Below the pieces are notes generated by a model. That model made no database searches. It was not told the origin of the DNA and saw only the letters and a program-made list of their open reading frames with translations. From the IMG/VR virus record IMGVR_UViG_3300027833_001604, positions 1 to 64,000 of that record: a stretch of DNA of 64,000 nt. One strand, 5' to 3'. Below are positions 17,012-25,037 of this stretch, one piece after another (position 1 is the stretch's first letter; every line of letters starts with the position of its first letter). A program made the translations under genes and the position numbers. Origin of the DNA: a virus.

Positions 17012-17782
17012 TTGAAAGATAAAGTATTAATAATAGGTTGTAGCTTTTCAGCAGGCTGGTGGACACTCGCAGAGAATCAAGGTAAAAAGAATACAAGTGC
17101 ATGCGAAGATTTACATGACGATTATGGATGGTATGATGAGCTTCCTAGCGAGGATGAATACACAATCTATTCACATCCAGCTGGTGGATATTTAAATTAT
17201 GCTCATCTAATTAATAAACTATCAGATTCTGGAGAGCTAAGTCAATATTCTAAATGTATAATACAAGAAACATGGGAACCACGTGTTTGTTTATTTGTGC
17301 ATGATGATTATATGCCTGTTTTATCCAGAGACAATATACATTTATATCAACAACGTGGTTTAAAATCATTTGTAAAGAATATGATATTACCAGGTAAAAG
17401 TGGATTAGTAGATGATATATCAAAAAGATGGTTTACTAGGTTTAGCGATGCTCAAAAAAACTACTTGACAGATATTGGAAACTCTGTATACTTAGATACA
17501 GCAATAGAAAGCAGTGCATTAGCAATTGATCGCATATTACAAAATGCAAATATTCCTGCTTATAGATTTAATGTTAGTGAAAAGCAAAATCATTTAGAAC
17601 TATCACATATAAGACACATAACTGAACTAGATATACACAAAGAAATGTTTACAATTTTTGATATACATAGAACTGGATCAGGATTGCCAGAACCACTTGG
17701 CACGTTAGGTGGACATCTAACAAAACAAGGAACAAAACTAATGGGCAAAGCAGTAGCCAATAAATTAAAGGATTTTTTGTGA
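17012..17782 (+). CDS. SGNH-like hydrolase, second of a tandem pair
   Basis: A 256-residue paralogue of the preceding protein with a TTG start. Shared features are VLIIGCSFSAGWW, DDYGWYDELP, HPAGGYLNYAHL, CIIQETWEPR, YLTDIGNSVYL, SSALAIDR and the C-terminal GGHLTKQGTKLMGKAV. The DNA over the first 36 or so codon-matched bases of block I is identical to that of the first copy while flanking parts have diverged, as expected after duplication with local conversion or strong constraint. It ends in a GTGA overlap with the next gene. Confidence 0.65.
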   Translation: MKDKVLIIGCSFSAGWWTLAENQGKKNTSACEDLHDDYGWYDELPSEDEYTIYSHPAGGYLNYAHLINKLSDSGELSQYSKCIIQETWEPRVCLFVHDDYMPVLSRDNIHLYQQRGLKSFVKNMILPGKSGLVDDISKRWFTRFSDAQKNYLTDIGNSVYLDTAIESSALAIDRILQNANIPAYRFNVSEKQNHLELSHIRHITELDIHKEMFTIFDIHRTGSGLPEPLGTLGGHLTKQGTKLMGKAVANKLKDFL

Positions 17783-18645
17783 AACAACTATACCTAGTAT
17801 GCACCCGTAGTGCGGTTACCGCCAGTGCATTAACATATATAATTAACTCAAGCCCAGACTTTTATAACATGTCACACAATAATCTGTGGCTAGAAGAAAA
17901 TAGTGAATGGTTTGGTAAAGCACACATCATTAATGATTGGTGGAATGTGCATGATAGTATTTCAAAAGCGTATGATCCAGATTTTAGAAACAACATAGAG
18001 TTATCAGAAGAAAAACTAATTGCAGTTGTTGATGCATGGAATGATTTTCCAAGCAATAAACATTTATGTCTGTTTACACATGCCCGTAACACAGCAGATA
18101 TTATGCACTATGCACAGAAGAACAATTTACCTGTTAAAGTAGTTACAACAATTATGGGCAACAATTCACATCATTTTATCAGTGCATTTTTACGCAGAGA
18201 ATATAATGATGAAATGAACTCATTTGATGATATATTTGAAATATGGAAATACATATACTATCAACTATCACATCAAGATGACGTATGGCAAGAATCATAT
18301 GACTATTGTTTCCAAATGTCAGACTGGTTACATAATCCAACAGACTTGTATACTACATTAGGTGTAGAAACATGTGCTGATATTAGCATATGGACTGATC
18401 AATACTTAAAATGGAATGATAGTGACTATCTTGTAGAACCAAAAGATACTATGTTTAATGATAACGTAGTAACACGTATGGAATTCCTCACCTGGGCATT
18501 TAACAATGCAACAAATCTAAATAACAGTTCAGAAAAGATTAAGTTTGCTATTTTATTATACACCATGTATAACGACCACTACACAAATACCCCACAACAA
18601 TTTATCAAAGATGCCCAGAAAACATTAGGCATTGACTTGACATAA
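17779..18645 (+). CDS. hypothetical protein, 288 aa
   Basis: A GTG-start gene overlapping the SGNH pair by four bases. The N-terminus KQLYLVCTRSAVTASALTY resembles a strand-loop-helix opening of a nucleotide-binding fold, with CTRSAVTAS in the loop position, and VVTTIMGNNSHHF follows mid-protein. The rest is rich in Trp and Tyr. I considered a sulfotransferase-like fold, but without a P-loop Lys or other signature this stays a guess. It is the last gene before a strong promoter at 18637. Confidence 0.6.
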   Translation: MKQLYLVCTRSAVTASALTYIINSSPDFYNMSHNNLWLEENSEWFGKAHIINDWWNVHDSISKAYDPDFRNNIELSEEKLIAVVDAWNDFPSNKHLCLFTHARNTADIMHYAQKNNLPVKVVTTIMGNNSHHFISAFLRREYNDEMNSFDDIFEIWKYIYYQLSHQDDVWQESYDYCFQMSDWLHNPTDLYTTLGVETCADISIWTDQYLKWNDSDYLVEPKDTMFNDNVVTRMEFLTWAFNNATNLNNSSEKIKFAILLYTMYNDHYTNTPQQFIKDAQKTLGIDLT

Positions 18646-18665
18646 CAGTTTAAACCTGTTATAAT
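18637..18665 (+). promoter_or_regulatory. sigma-70-type promoter
   Basis: TTGACA at 18637-18642 and TATAAT at 18660-18665 are separated by 17 bases, a consensus host-type promoter. The -35 overlaps the end of the preceding gene. The spacer holds an inverted repeat, AACAG then CTGTT, around TTTAAAC, which could bind a regulator. It would drive the DsbA-like and DNA polymerase genes. Confidence 0.85.
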
Positions 18666-18699
18666 ATATACAATTACACACAAACACAGAGGTAGTAAA

Positions 18700-18954
18700 A
18701 TGACATCATTTTCTGAAGCAGACGTAAACAAATTGAAGCATCTTATTAAAGAAGGCATTCAAGTAACACAAGAAGTAGAAACCTTGCGAGAAGGACTTCG
18801 CGATACAGTAAAAGCAATCGCAGAAGAGATGGATATTAAGCCATCAATTCTTAATAAAGCAGTAAAGGTTGCATATAAGGCAGAATTTGCCAAAGCACGT
18901 GATGAGTTCGATGAACTTGAAACAATCCTAACAACAGTGGGCCGTGATACTTAA
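18700..18954 (+). CDS. dsbA: DsbA-like double-stranded DNA-binding protein
   Basis: An 84-residue, helical, charged protein. The segment EGLRDTVKAIAEEMDIKP and the following LNKAVKVAYK match my memory of the DsbA-like proteins of marine T4-like phages. T4 DsbA binds double-stranded DNA near late promoters. It lies directly before the DNA polymerase gene in a stop/start overlap, as in some marine relatives. The assignment rests on recalled similarity and length, not on a catalytic motif. Confidence 0.65.
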   Translation: MTSFSEADVNKLKHLIKEGIQVTQEVETLREGLRDTVKAIAEEMDIKPSILNKAVKVAYKAEFAKARDEFDELETILTTVGRDT

Positions 18955-21647
18955 TGAGTTATGTAGACGGTTATTTTAATAGAGATAAAGATTGTCTACA
19001 CGTAGTAGAACGAGTTAATGGTGAACGAAAGTTTAAAGACTTTCCTGCACGTTATCAGTTTTACTATAAAGACCCACGTGGCAAATATACAAGTATATTT
19101 GGCGATAAACTTGATCGTGTTGTATGCAACACAAGTAAAAAGTTTAATACAGAGAAAAAGATTCACGGACATAAAAAGTTATTTGAAAGTGATCTTAATC
19201 CACTTTTTAGATGCTTTTCCGAGAACTATGATCCTACGGAAACACCAGAACTGCACACAGCATTTTTCGATATTGAGACAGATTTTGATATGGAAAAGGG
19301 CTTTGCGCCACCTGAAGATCCGTTTAATAGCATAACAGCAATCAGTTTACATTTAAGTTGGTTGACAAGAACTATCTGTCTTACAATTAAACCTAAAACA
19401 TTAACTAAAGAACAAGCACAGGCAACATGTGATAAGTTTGAAGATACAGTATTGTTTGATACCGAAGCAGGTATGCTTGAAGCATTTTTAGACTTAATAG
19501 ATGATGCAGATATTTTAACTGGTTGGAACAGCGAAGGCTTTGATATTCCATATACTGTTAATCGTGTAGCAAGAGTATTAAGCAAAAGCCATACTAGGCA
19601 GTTTTGTTTATGGGGGCAGTATCCTAAACGTAGAACATTTGAACGCTTTGGTGCAGAAAACGAAACATTTGATTTACTAGGCAGAGTTCATTTAGACTAC
19701 ATGCAATTGTATCGTAAGTATACATATCACGAAATGCATTCCTATAGTTTGGATGCAATTGGCGAATATGAACTTAATGAACGTAAAGTTGATTATGAAG
19801 GAACACTAGATCAGTTATATAACAATGACTTTGAAACTTTTATTGCATATTCTAGGCAAGACGTTGACTTGTTGGTAAGACTGGACGCTAAATTACAGTT
19901 TATTGACTTAGCTAATGTGTTAGCACACTCTAACACAGTGCTTCTGCAAACAACAATGGGTGCGGTTGCACAAACAGACCAAGCTATTGTTAACGAAGCA
20001 CATCAGCAAGGCTTTATTGTTCCCGATAAGAAGTTTGATAAAGACACTACACAAGCTGCAGGCGCCTATGTTGCAGATCCTAAACGTGGAATGCACAAGT
20101 GGATTGGTAGTATGGATTTAAACTCACTGTATCCTAGTATTATTCGTAGTTGTAATATGAGCACCGAGACTATTATTGGTCAAGTGCGTCATACATTTAC
20201 ACGTGACTTGCTAGACAAGGCAAAAACAATTCCAGAAGCATGGGAGGGTCGTTTTGCAACACCAGAGTATGAACTTGTTATGGACAAAGATACAACAGAG
20301 CTCATGCATATTGACTTTGAAAACGGCGATGCGTTTGAAGCCACTGGCGCAGAGATATATGAAATTGTGTTTAACAGTGGACAACCTTGGATTATTAGTG
20401 CTAACGGAACTATCTTTACATACGAGAAAAAAGGTATTATTCCTGGCTTGCTAGAGCGTTGGTATGCTGAACGTAAAGAACTGCAAGCAAAGGCAGTAGC
20501 GGCACGTGAAGAAGGTGGCGATAAGTTTGCGTTTTGGGATAAGCGACAGTTGGTTAAAAAGATTAACTTGAACAGTTTGTATGGTGCGTTACTTAATCCT
20601 GGCAGTAGATTCTTTGACAGTAGACTAGGACAATCAACTACACTTACAGGGCGTAGTATTGCACGACATATGGCTGCAAAGTGTAATGAGATTATGGCAG
20701 GCGAATATGATCATGTAGGCAAAAGCATTGTTTATGGTGATACTGACTCTACATACTTTAGTGCATATCCTATTCTCAAGCCTGAGATAGACAAAGGTGA
20801 AATACAATGGGATAAAGATACTATTACAAGTTACTATGAAGCAGTGTGTGAAGAAGTCAACAAAACATTTCCTAACTATATGAATAAAGCGTTCCATACT
20901 ACAGTAGAGTTGGGTGCAATTATTGCCGCTGGTAGAGAAATATCAGCACAGTCAGGATTGTTTATTACTAAGAAGCGTTATGCAGCATTAGTATATGACA
21001 ACGAAGGCAAGCGTGAAGATAAAGATGGTAAGCCAGGCAAGGTAAAAGCAATGGGCTTGGACTTGAAGCGTAGTGATACGCCGGCATTTATGCAAGAGTT
21101 CCTTAAAGAATTGTTAATGACTACACTAACAGACGGCACTGAAGAAGATGTTATCAAACGTATTATTGAATTCCGCAAAGAGTTTCGTAGTATGGATAGT
21201 TGGAAAAAAGGCACCCCAAAACGTGTTAATAATCTAACAAAGTTCCGTGGTATTGTTAATAACTATGATAAGACAAAGAATAAAGCTATTAGAGATGGAC
21301 GTAGTGCTAACGATGTTAAGAAACCTGCATTACCAGGACACGTTAGAGCCGCATTAAATTGGAATACCTTGCGTGACATCAATAATGACAAGTATAGTAT
21401 TGAAATTAATGATGGTATGAAAACTATTGTTTGTAAATTAAAAGATAATCCACTAGGCTACACAAGTGTTGGGTATCCTACAGATGAAACACGTTTACCT
21501 CAATGGTTTACTGAACTACCATTCGATGATGACTTAATGGAACATACTATTATTACTAAAAAGTTAGAAAACTTATTAGGTGTTTTAAAGTGGGATTTGG
21601 ATGCTGGTGCGGCACGTAATACGTTTGCTGATTTGTTTGATTTTTAA
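18954..21647 (+). CDS. 43: family B DNA polymerase (gp43-like)
   Basis: An 897-residue replicative polymerase of the T4 gp43 type. The 3'-5' exonuclease motif is FFDIETDFD (about 103-111), with the later exonuclease aspartates in TGWNSEGFDIP and the YSRQDVDLL region. Polymerase motif A is DLNSLYPSII (about 387), motif B is KKINLNSLYGALLN (about 535) and motif C is YGDTDST (about 594). All catalytic aspartates are present, so it should polymerise and proofread. It follows the DsbA-like gene immediately and shares its promoter at 18637. Confidence 0.98.
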   Translation: MSYVDGYFNRDKDCLHVVERVNGERKFKDFPARYQFYYKDPRGKYTSIFGDKLDRVVCNTSKKFNTEKKIHGHKKLFESDLNPLFRCFSENYDPTETPELHTAFFDIETDFDMEKGFAPPEDPFNSITAISLHLSWLTRTICLTIKPKTLTKEQAQATCDKFEDTVLFDTEAGMLEAFLDLIDDADILTGWNSEGFDIPYTVNRVARVLSKSHTRQFCLWGQYPKRRTFERFGAENETFDLLGRVHLDYMQLYRKYTYHEMHSYSLDAIGEYELNERKVDYEGTLDQLYNNDFETFIAYSRQDVDLLVRLDAKLQFIDLANVLAHSNTVLLQTTMGAVAQTDQAIVNEAHQQGFIVPDKKFDKDTTQAAGAYVADPKRGMHKWIGSMDLNSLYPSIIRSCNMSTETIIGQVRHTFTRDLLDKAKTIPEAWEGRFATPEYELVMDKDTTELMHIDFENGDAFEATGAEIYEIVFNSGQPWIISANGTIFTYEKKGIIPGLLERWYAERKELQAKAVAAREEGGDKFAFWDKRQLVKKINLNSLYGALLNPGSRFFDSRLGQSTTLTGRSIARHMAAKCNEIMAGEYDHVGKSIVYGDTDSTYFSAYPILKPEIDKGEIQWDKDTITSYYEAVCEEVNKTFPNYMNKAFHTTVELGAIIAAGREISAQSGLFITKKRYAALVYDNEGKREDKDGKPGKVKAMGLDLKRSDTPAFMQEFLKELLMTTLTDGTEEDVIKRIIEFRKEFRSMDSWKKGTPKRVNNLTKFRGIVNNYDKTKNKAIRDGRSANDVKKPALPGHVRAALNWNTLRDINNDKYSIEINDGMKTIVCKLKDNPLGYTSVGYPTDETRLPQWFTELPFDDDLMEHTIITKKLENLLGVLKWDLDAGAARNTFADLFDF

Positions 21648-21655
21648 TAAATACT
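21647..21655 (+). promoter_or_regulatory. T4-type late promoter box abutting a start codon
   Basis: ATAAATACT, again as ATAAATACTAGTATG, overlaps the polymerase stop codon and runs into the ATG of the 21659 gene. The same 15-mer occurs at 11163. The late box could serve the small membrane protein before the terminator at 21902. Confidence 0.45.
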
Positions 21656-21658
21656 AGT

Positions 21659-21868
21659 ATGGAATATATTGGAATAATAACAACAGTAGTTTTCCTATCT
21701 ATATTATGGTTCTTTATAGTGCTATTAGTATGTAAGAAAATGAATATCAAAAAAGATGCACCTTTTTCTAAGATCATGTGCTGTCTTATTGTAATGGGAC
21801 CCATTGGTTGGAGTCTTCTTTTAGTGGCAATTGCCTACGAATTAGTGGATAAACTCACTAAAAAGTAG
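21659..21868 (+). CDS. small two-span membrane protein, holin-like
   Basis: A 69-residue protein with two hydrophobic segments, about 4-25 (IGIITTVVFLSILWFFIVLL) and 38-60 (IMCCLIVMGPIGWSLLLVAI), a Lys-rich loop and a Lys-rich tail. Two spans plus a positive tail is a common holin layout. It lies just upstream of the metalloprotease and the secreted cell wall hydrolase. A terminator follows directly, so it forms a short unit of its own. A holin role is possible but not shown. Confidence 0.6.
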   Translation: MEYIGIITTVVFLSILWFFIVLLVCKKMNIKKDAPFSKIMCCLIVMGPIGWSLLLVAIAYELVDKLTKK

Positions 21869-21901
21869 TAAAATTACATAAAAATAATCAAAAAAACTTA
21901 T

Positions 21902-21929
21902 AAACCCTTGCATTTCAAGGGTTTTTTTA
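21902..21929 (+). terminator. Rho-independent terminator
   Basis: An AAACCCTTG arm, five-base loop CATTT and CAAGGGTTT arm followed by a T run. The hairpin ends the DsbA/polymerase/small membrane protein unit and precedes the promoter at 21942. Confidence 0.9.
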
Positions 21930-21941
21930 TGCCTATAAAGG

Positions 21942-21970
21942 TTGACAACCAAGACATCTTATCGTATAAT
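21942..21970 (+). promoter_or_regulatory. sigma-70-type promoter with conserved AAGACATCTT spacer
   Basis: TTGACA at 21942-21947 and TATAAT at 21965-21970, 17-base spacer. The spacer contains AAGACATCTT, also found in the same place in the promoters at 47864 and 48329. It drives the metalloprotease, cell wall hydrolase and downstream genes. Confidence 0.88.
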
Positions 21971-21999
21971 ATATGTATAAGTTAAGAAAAGAGGGTTAA

Positions 22000-22473
22000 A
22001 TGACAGTTGTAGTTAACATCAAAGGCGGAAGCAAAACACAAAAGAAACATACTAGAACAATGGTAGAGTTTTGTGTTAATATGCTTATGCCACGTATGAA
22101 AACACTAGAAATTAATGTTCATATTAAAGACTTCAAAGAAGATGATTCTTATGGATACGCTATTGCAACAAATGAGGCATGTGATGTTCGTCCTAGAGAG
22201 TTTGATGTTGATATAAATAAACACACTAGGTTACGTAGACTACTTGAAACAGTAGCACACGAAATGGTGCATGTAAAACAGTTTGCACGTGGTGAATTAT
22301 ACCAGAGTTCAATGACAGCAAAGCATCGTTGGCAGGGTAAATGGCAACGTGGTGAAAAACATTATTATGATTTACCTTGGGAGATTGAGGCTCACGGTAG
22401 AGAAATTGGTCTATTCGTAAGATGGGCAGAACAGTTTGGCCATGCCAACAAAGCATGGACACAAGAAGACTAA
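22000..22473 (+). CDS. zinc metallopeptidase-like protein (HExxH)
   Basis: A 157-residue protein with VAHEMVHVKQ (about residues 86-95), the HExxH zinc site of gluzincin or SprT-like folds. A downstream Glu in WEIEAHGRE (about 127-135) may serve as third ligand. Such short HExxH proteins are common in phages with unclear targets. It has its own strong promoter and precedes the secreted cell wall hydrolase, so a role in lysis or host protein cleavage is possible. Activity is likely if the third ligand is correct. Confidence 0.75.
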   Translation: MTVVVNIKGGSKTQKKHTRTMVEFCVNMLMPRMKTLEINVHIKDFKEDDSYGYAIATNEACDVRPREFDVDINKHTRLRRLLETVAHEMVHVKQFARGELYQSSMTAKHRWQGKWQRGEKHYYDLPWEIEAHGREIGLFVRWAEQFGHANKAWTQED

Positions 22474-22496
22474 ATTTAACAAGAGCAGGAAATACT

Positions 22497-23018
22497 ATGA
22501 TAAAACTTATTACTTCTTTAGTCCTAATAATTGGATTGTCAACTACAACTAGAGCAGATAGTCAAACATTTGCATTTGATCAAAAAGACTTCCCAGAAGT
22601 GCATTGTTTGGCACTTAATATCTATTACGAAGCACGTGGTAGTAACTTTGCAGATCAAGTTGGTGTAGCAGACGTTGTATTAAATCGTGTAAACGACAGA
22701 CGTTATCCAGACTCAGTATGTGGCGTTGTTCAGCAAGGGAAGAAAACGCCTAGTTGGAAAGATTCTAGCGTAATGATTATGGTTCGTAACATGTGTCAGT
22801 TCAGCTGGTATTGTGATGGTAAGGCTGACAATCCACACCAAGGTGATGCATGGGTTAATGCACAAACAGTAGCATGGCGAATTATGCAGTTTGGTGAGTT
22901 CCGTGGTATAAGCGAAGGCGCAACACATTATCATGCAACATATGTAGATCCTAATTGGGCAGGATCATTGCAAATGGTAGGAACAATAGGCAAGCATATC
23001 TTCTACAGGTGGAATTAA
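22497..23018 (+). CDS. secreted SleB-type cell wall hydrolase (candidate endolysin)
   Basis: I set the start at 22497 because it follows an AGCAGGA ribosome site and gives a signal peptide, MIKLITSLVLIIGLSTTTRA, on a 173-residue protein. LALNIYYEARGSN (about 36-48) is the SleB hydrolase motif with its catalytic Glu, and VADVVLNRVND and THYHATYVDPNW (about 141-152) are conserved later segments. SleB enzymes are lytic glycosylases of peptidoglycan. A Sec-exported form could act as a signal-peptide endolysin. The next gene begins inside its stop codon (TAATG). Confidence 0.9.
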   Translation: MIKLITSLVLIIGLSTTTRADSQTFAFDQKDFPEVHCLALNIYYEARGSNFADQVGVADVVLNRVNDRRYPDSVCGVVQQGKKTPSWKDSSVMIMVRNMCQFSWYCDGKADNPHQGDAWVNAQTVAWRIMQFGEFRGISEGATHYHATYVDPNWAGSLQMVGTIGKHIFYRWN

Positions 23019-23689
23019 TGAATCACAAAGACTTTAAAGAACCACAATATCTAAAGAGTAAATTCTTCAAAGAGTTTACACTAGGAGTAGATGAACCTGG
23101 TCGCTATAATTGGATAGAAAAAGGCGAGAAAGAATTGGGATGTGCATTAGGATATACTGAAACTTGTGTAGAATATTTTATCAACAGTTGGCGTTATAGA
23201 GGACAACTACTTCCAGAAGAAGGTGCAGATGCAGCATTTGGTTGCAGTTATACATTTGGATACGGAGTTAATGTTAGTTGGCCAGCACTAATGGGTGTTG
23301 TAAATTGTGGACAAAGCGGTGTAAGTAATGATGCAATTGCTAGACTGGCAATCACATATTGTAAAACATTTAATCCTAAAAATATATATGTAATGTGGAC
23401 GTTTGCAGGCAGGCGAGAACATGCAAATGGAACAGGTGTAGAGCGTTTCAAATTAAAACCTGGCAATAAAATTTTTGATGCATATACTATACTATCAAAT
23501 GACGGATCTGATTTATATAATACACAAAAGAATCAGTTACTACTAGAAAGCTTCTGTGAAGCAAATGACATTAATTTACATCAATTAACTGTTAACTATT
23601 TTAACAAAGATGAGTATCCTTTAGCTAGAGATAATATGCATCCAGGACCAGATTGGCATTTAAATGTTAGCTCATCACTCTCAACTTAA
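23018..23689 (+). CDS. SGNH/GDSL-like hydrolase
   Basis: A 223-residue protein whose start overlaps the cell wall hydrolase stop. Block I is AFGCSYTFGYGV (about 69-80), NCGQSGVSNDAIAR (about 92-105) is the Gly/Asn block, and DNMHPGPDWH (about 206-215) is a classic DxxH block with the catalytic Asp and His. This is the most complete SGNH signature of the five in the window. Such enzymes de-esterify glycans or lipids. No signal peptide is visible. Confidence 0.8.
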   Translation: MNHKDFKEPQYLKSKFFKEFTLGVDEPGRYNWIEKGEKELGCALGYTETCVEYFINSWRYRGQLLPEEGADAAFGCSYTFGYGVNVSWPALMGVVNCGQSGVSNDAIARLAITYCKTFNPKNIYVMWTFAGRREHANGTGVERFKLKPGNKIFDAYTILSNDGSDLYNTQKNQLLLESFCEANDINLHQLTVNYFNKDEYPLARDNMHPGPDWHLNVSSSLST

Positions 23690-24467
23690 AGATTGGTTTG
23701 ACAAACACAACGAACTTGGCGGCTATGTCGCTAGTTGTTATGTTGACTGGAATATAGTAACCAGTCCTTTGTATGAATTTATAAAGTTATTAGAAGCATA
23801 TAAAAAAATTGAATATCTTGATATAGAAGATTTTGCACAATCTGAGGTGATGGATAATACTATGCCTGATAGATGGATAATGGAAGATATCAGTAAAATT
23901 AAATATCTTACCGAAGAAATAATGGCAGATTCACTATTATTTCATCCACAGATTATACACGAACCATGGTTTGATAGATATAGAGTTCATCCGGGCAGTG
24001 GCAGAGCAATAGCATTATGGTTATGTGGATATAAACAGTTTAAAACAATATACACACACTTTGATGAGGCAGGGTTTGCTCCACCAGGTCACACTATAAA
24101 ATTAGACAGTTGGGAAAGTTTAGCCAAGGAGATTATTTGCACAGGACCCGCAAACAGTTTTCGCAGTGCATATGATGTAGAGACGTTTAGAGCCTTTCCA
24201 AAATTACACAAAGATATAAAACATACCAGACAAAAAGACATTGAATGGGCTCCGAATTTTACTAGCAGTAAACCTTGGGAGTTCTTGATATATAGCGAAG
24301 GTAAGGAATTCTTACACTTTAAACGAGAATGGCGTTCACACAGTTATGACATGTATACTGACTTACAACACAGTATTACTCAAATAGGTAGGACTATTTT
24401 TGAGTTTAAAAAAGATAAAGTAGTGCGAGTAATTAGAGGCGATGAAACATATAATATCGTTGACTAA
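23664..24467 (+). CDS. hypothetical protein, 267 aa
   Basis: An unrecognised soluble protein that overlaps the SGNH-like gene by 26 bases. A central segment, YRVHPGSGRAIALWLCGYK (about 111-129), has the look of a ligand or nucleotide-binding loop, and the C-terminus is beta-rich. No later ATG gives a sensible protein, so the overlapping start is likely real. A role linked to the SGNH neighbour is possible by position. Confidence 0.6.
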   Translation: MLAHHSQLKDWFDKHNELGGYVASCYVDWNIVTSPLYEFIKLLEAYKKIEYLDIEDFAQSEVMDNTMPDRWIMEDISKIKYLTEEIMADSLLFHPQIIHEPWFDRYRVHPGSGRAIALWLCGYKQFKTIYTHFDEAGFAPPGHTIKLDSWESLAKEIICTGPANSFRSAYDVETFRAFPKLHKDIKHTRQKDIEWAPNFTSSKPWEFLIYSEGKEFLHFKREWRSHSYDMYTDLQHSITQIGRTIFEFKKDKVVRVIRGDETYNIVD

Positions 24468-24500
24468 ATTACTGTTTTAATGTATAATAAATTTAATTAC

Positions 24501-24509
24501 ATAAATACA
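24501..24509 (+). promoter_or_regulatory. T4-type late promoter box
   Basis: ATAAATACA lies 70 bases before the QueD-like gene and 15 bases before a short upstream reading frame. Core ATAAATA is intact. It could start the mRNA for the QueD-like and dehydrogenase-fusion genes. Confidence 0.4.
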
Positions 24510-24523
24510 TACGAGGACTTAAA

Positions 24524-24595
24524 ATGGATCGACCCTCTCTAAATACTCCGCTCCTAGCAAACATTAAAGGAGAAGAATATGCCAAATTATTTTAG
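24524..24595 (+). CDS. possible leader peptide, 23 aa
   Basis: A short frame (MDRPSLNTPLLANIKGEEYAK and two more residues) with its own GAGG ribosome site overlaps the start of the QueD-like gene in another frame. Within it, CTCCT (24551-24555) can pair with the AGGAG ribosome site (24568-24572) of the downstream gene. Translation of the leader would open that hairpin, so coupled control is possible. The stem is only five pairs, so this is tentative. Confidence 0.3.
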   Translation: MDRPSLNTPLLANIKGEEYAKLF

Positions 24596-25028
24596 CACAA
24601 AAAGATACGGACACAACATCGGATTATCCGCAGTGTTCCGTCAACCAAATGCAGAGCATTCGCATTGCCATTTGTTGCATGGTTACAGTTTAGCATTTAA
24701 ATTTACATTTGCTTGTGATGAACTTGATAACAAAAACTGGGCAGTTGACTTTGGTGGACTAAAGCCACTAAAGAAATGGTTGGAAGATAACTTTGATCAT
24801 AAGACAGTTATTGACAGAGAAGATCCATTCTTATATAAGTTCGCAGAACTTGAGAACATGGGATTAGCAGAAATTGTAGTAATGGATGGAGTAGGCGCAG
24901 AAAAGTTTGCCGAACATGCATTTAACTTTGCAAATAACTTAATTAAAGAAAAGAGTAATGGGCGTTGTTGGTGTGTAGAGGCTGAAGTTGCCGAACACGG
25001 TGCCAACTCAGCAATCTACAGAGGATAA
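24579..25028 (+). CDS. queD: 6-pyruvoyltetrahydropterin synthase / QueD-like protein
   Basis: A 149-residue T-fold protein. HSHCHLLHGYSL (about 27-38), NWAVDFGGLKPLKKWL (about 54-69) and DHKTVI (about 73-78) match the QueD/PTPS family, which makes 6-carboxytetrahydropterin, a precursor of queuosine and related 7-deazaguanines. In place of the usual zinc motif HGH it has HGY; I recall this in a phage and environmental subfamily, so activity may differ from QueD. The C-terminus has EVAEHGANSAIYRG. No other deazaguanine pathway gene is in the window. Confidence 0.8.
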   Translation: MPNYFSTKRYGHNIGLSAVFRQPNAEHSHCHLLHGYSLAFKFTFACDELDNKNWAVDFGGLKPLKKWLEDNFDHKTVIDREDPFLYKFAELENMGLAEIVVMDGVGAEKFAEHAFNFANNLIKEKSNGRCWCVEAEVAEHGANSAIYRG

Positions 25029-25037
25029 TAAATTAAT

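Noticed and set aside
24513-24540. Possible preQ1 riboswitch before the QueD-like gene
   Set aside because: GAGG and CCCTC could pair, but the conserved loop and A-rich tail of the preQ1-I family are absent.
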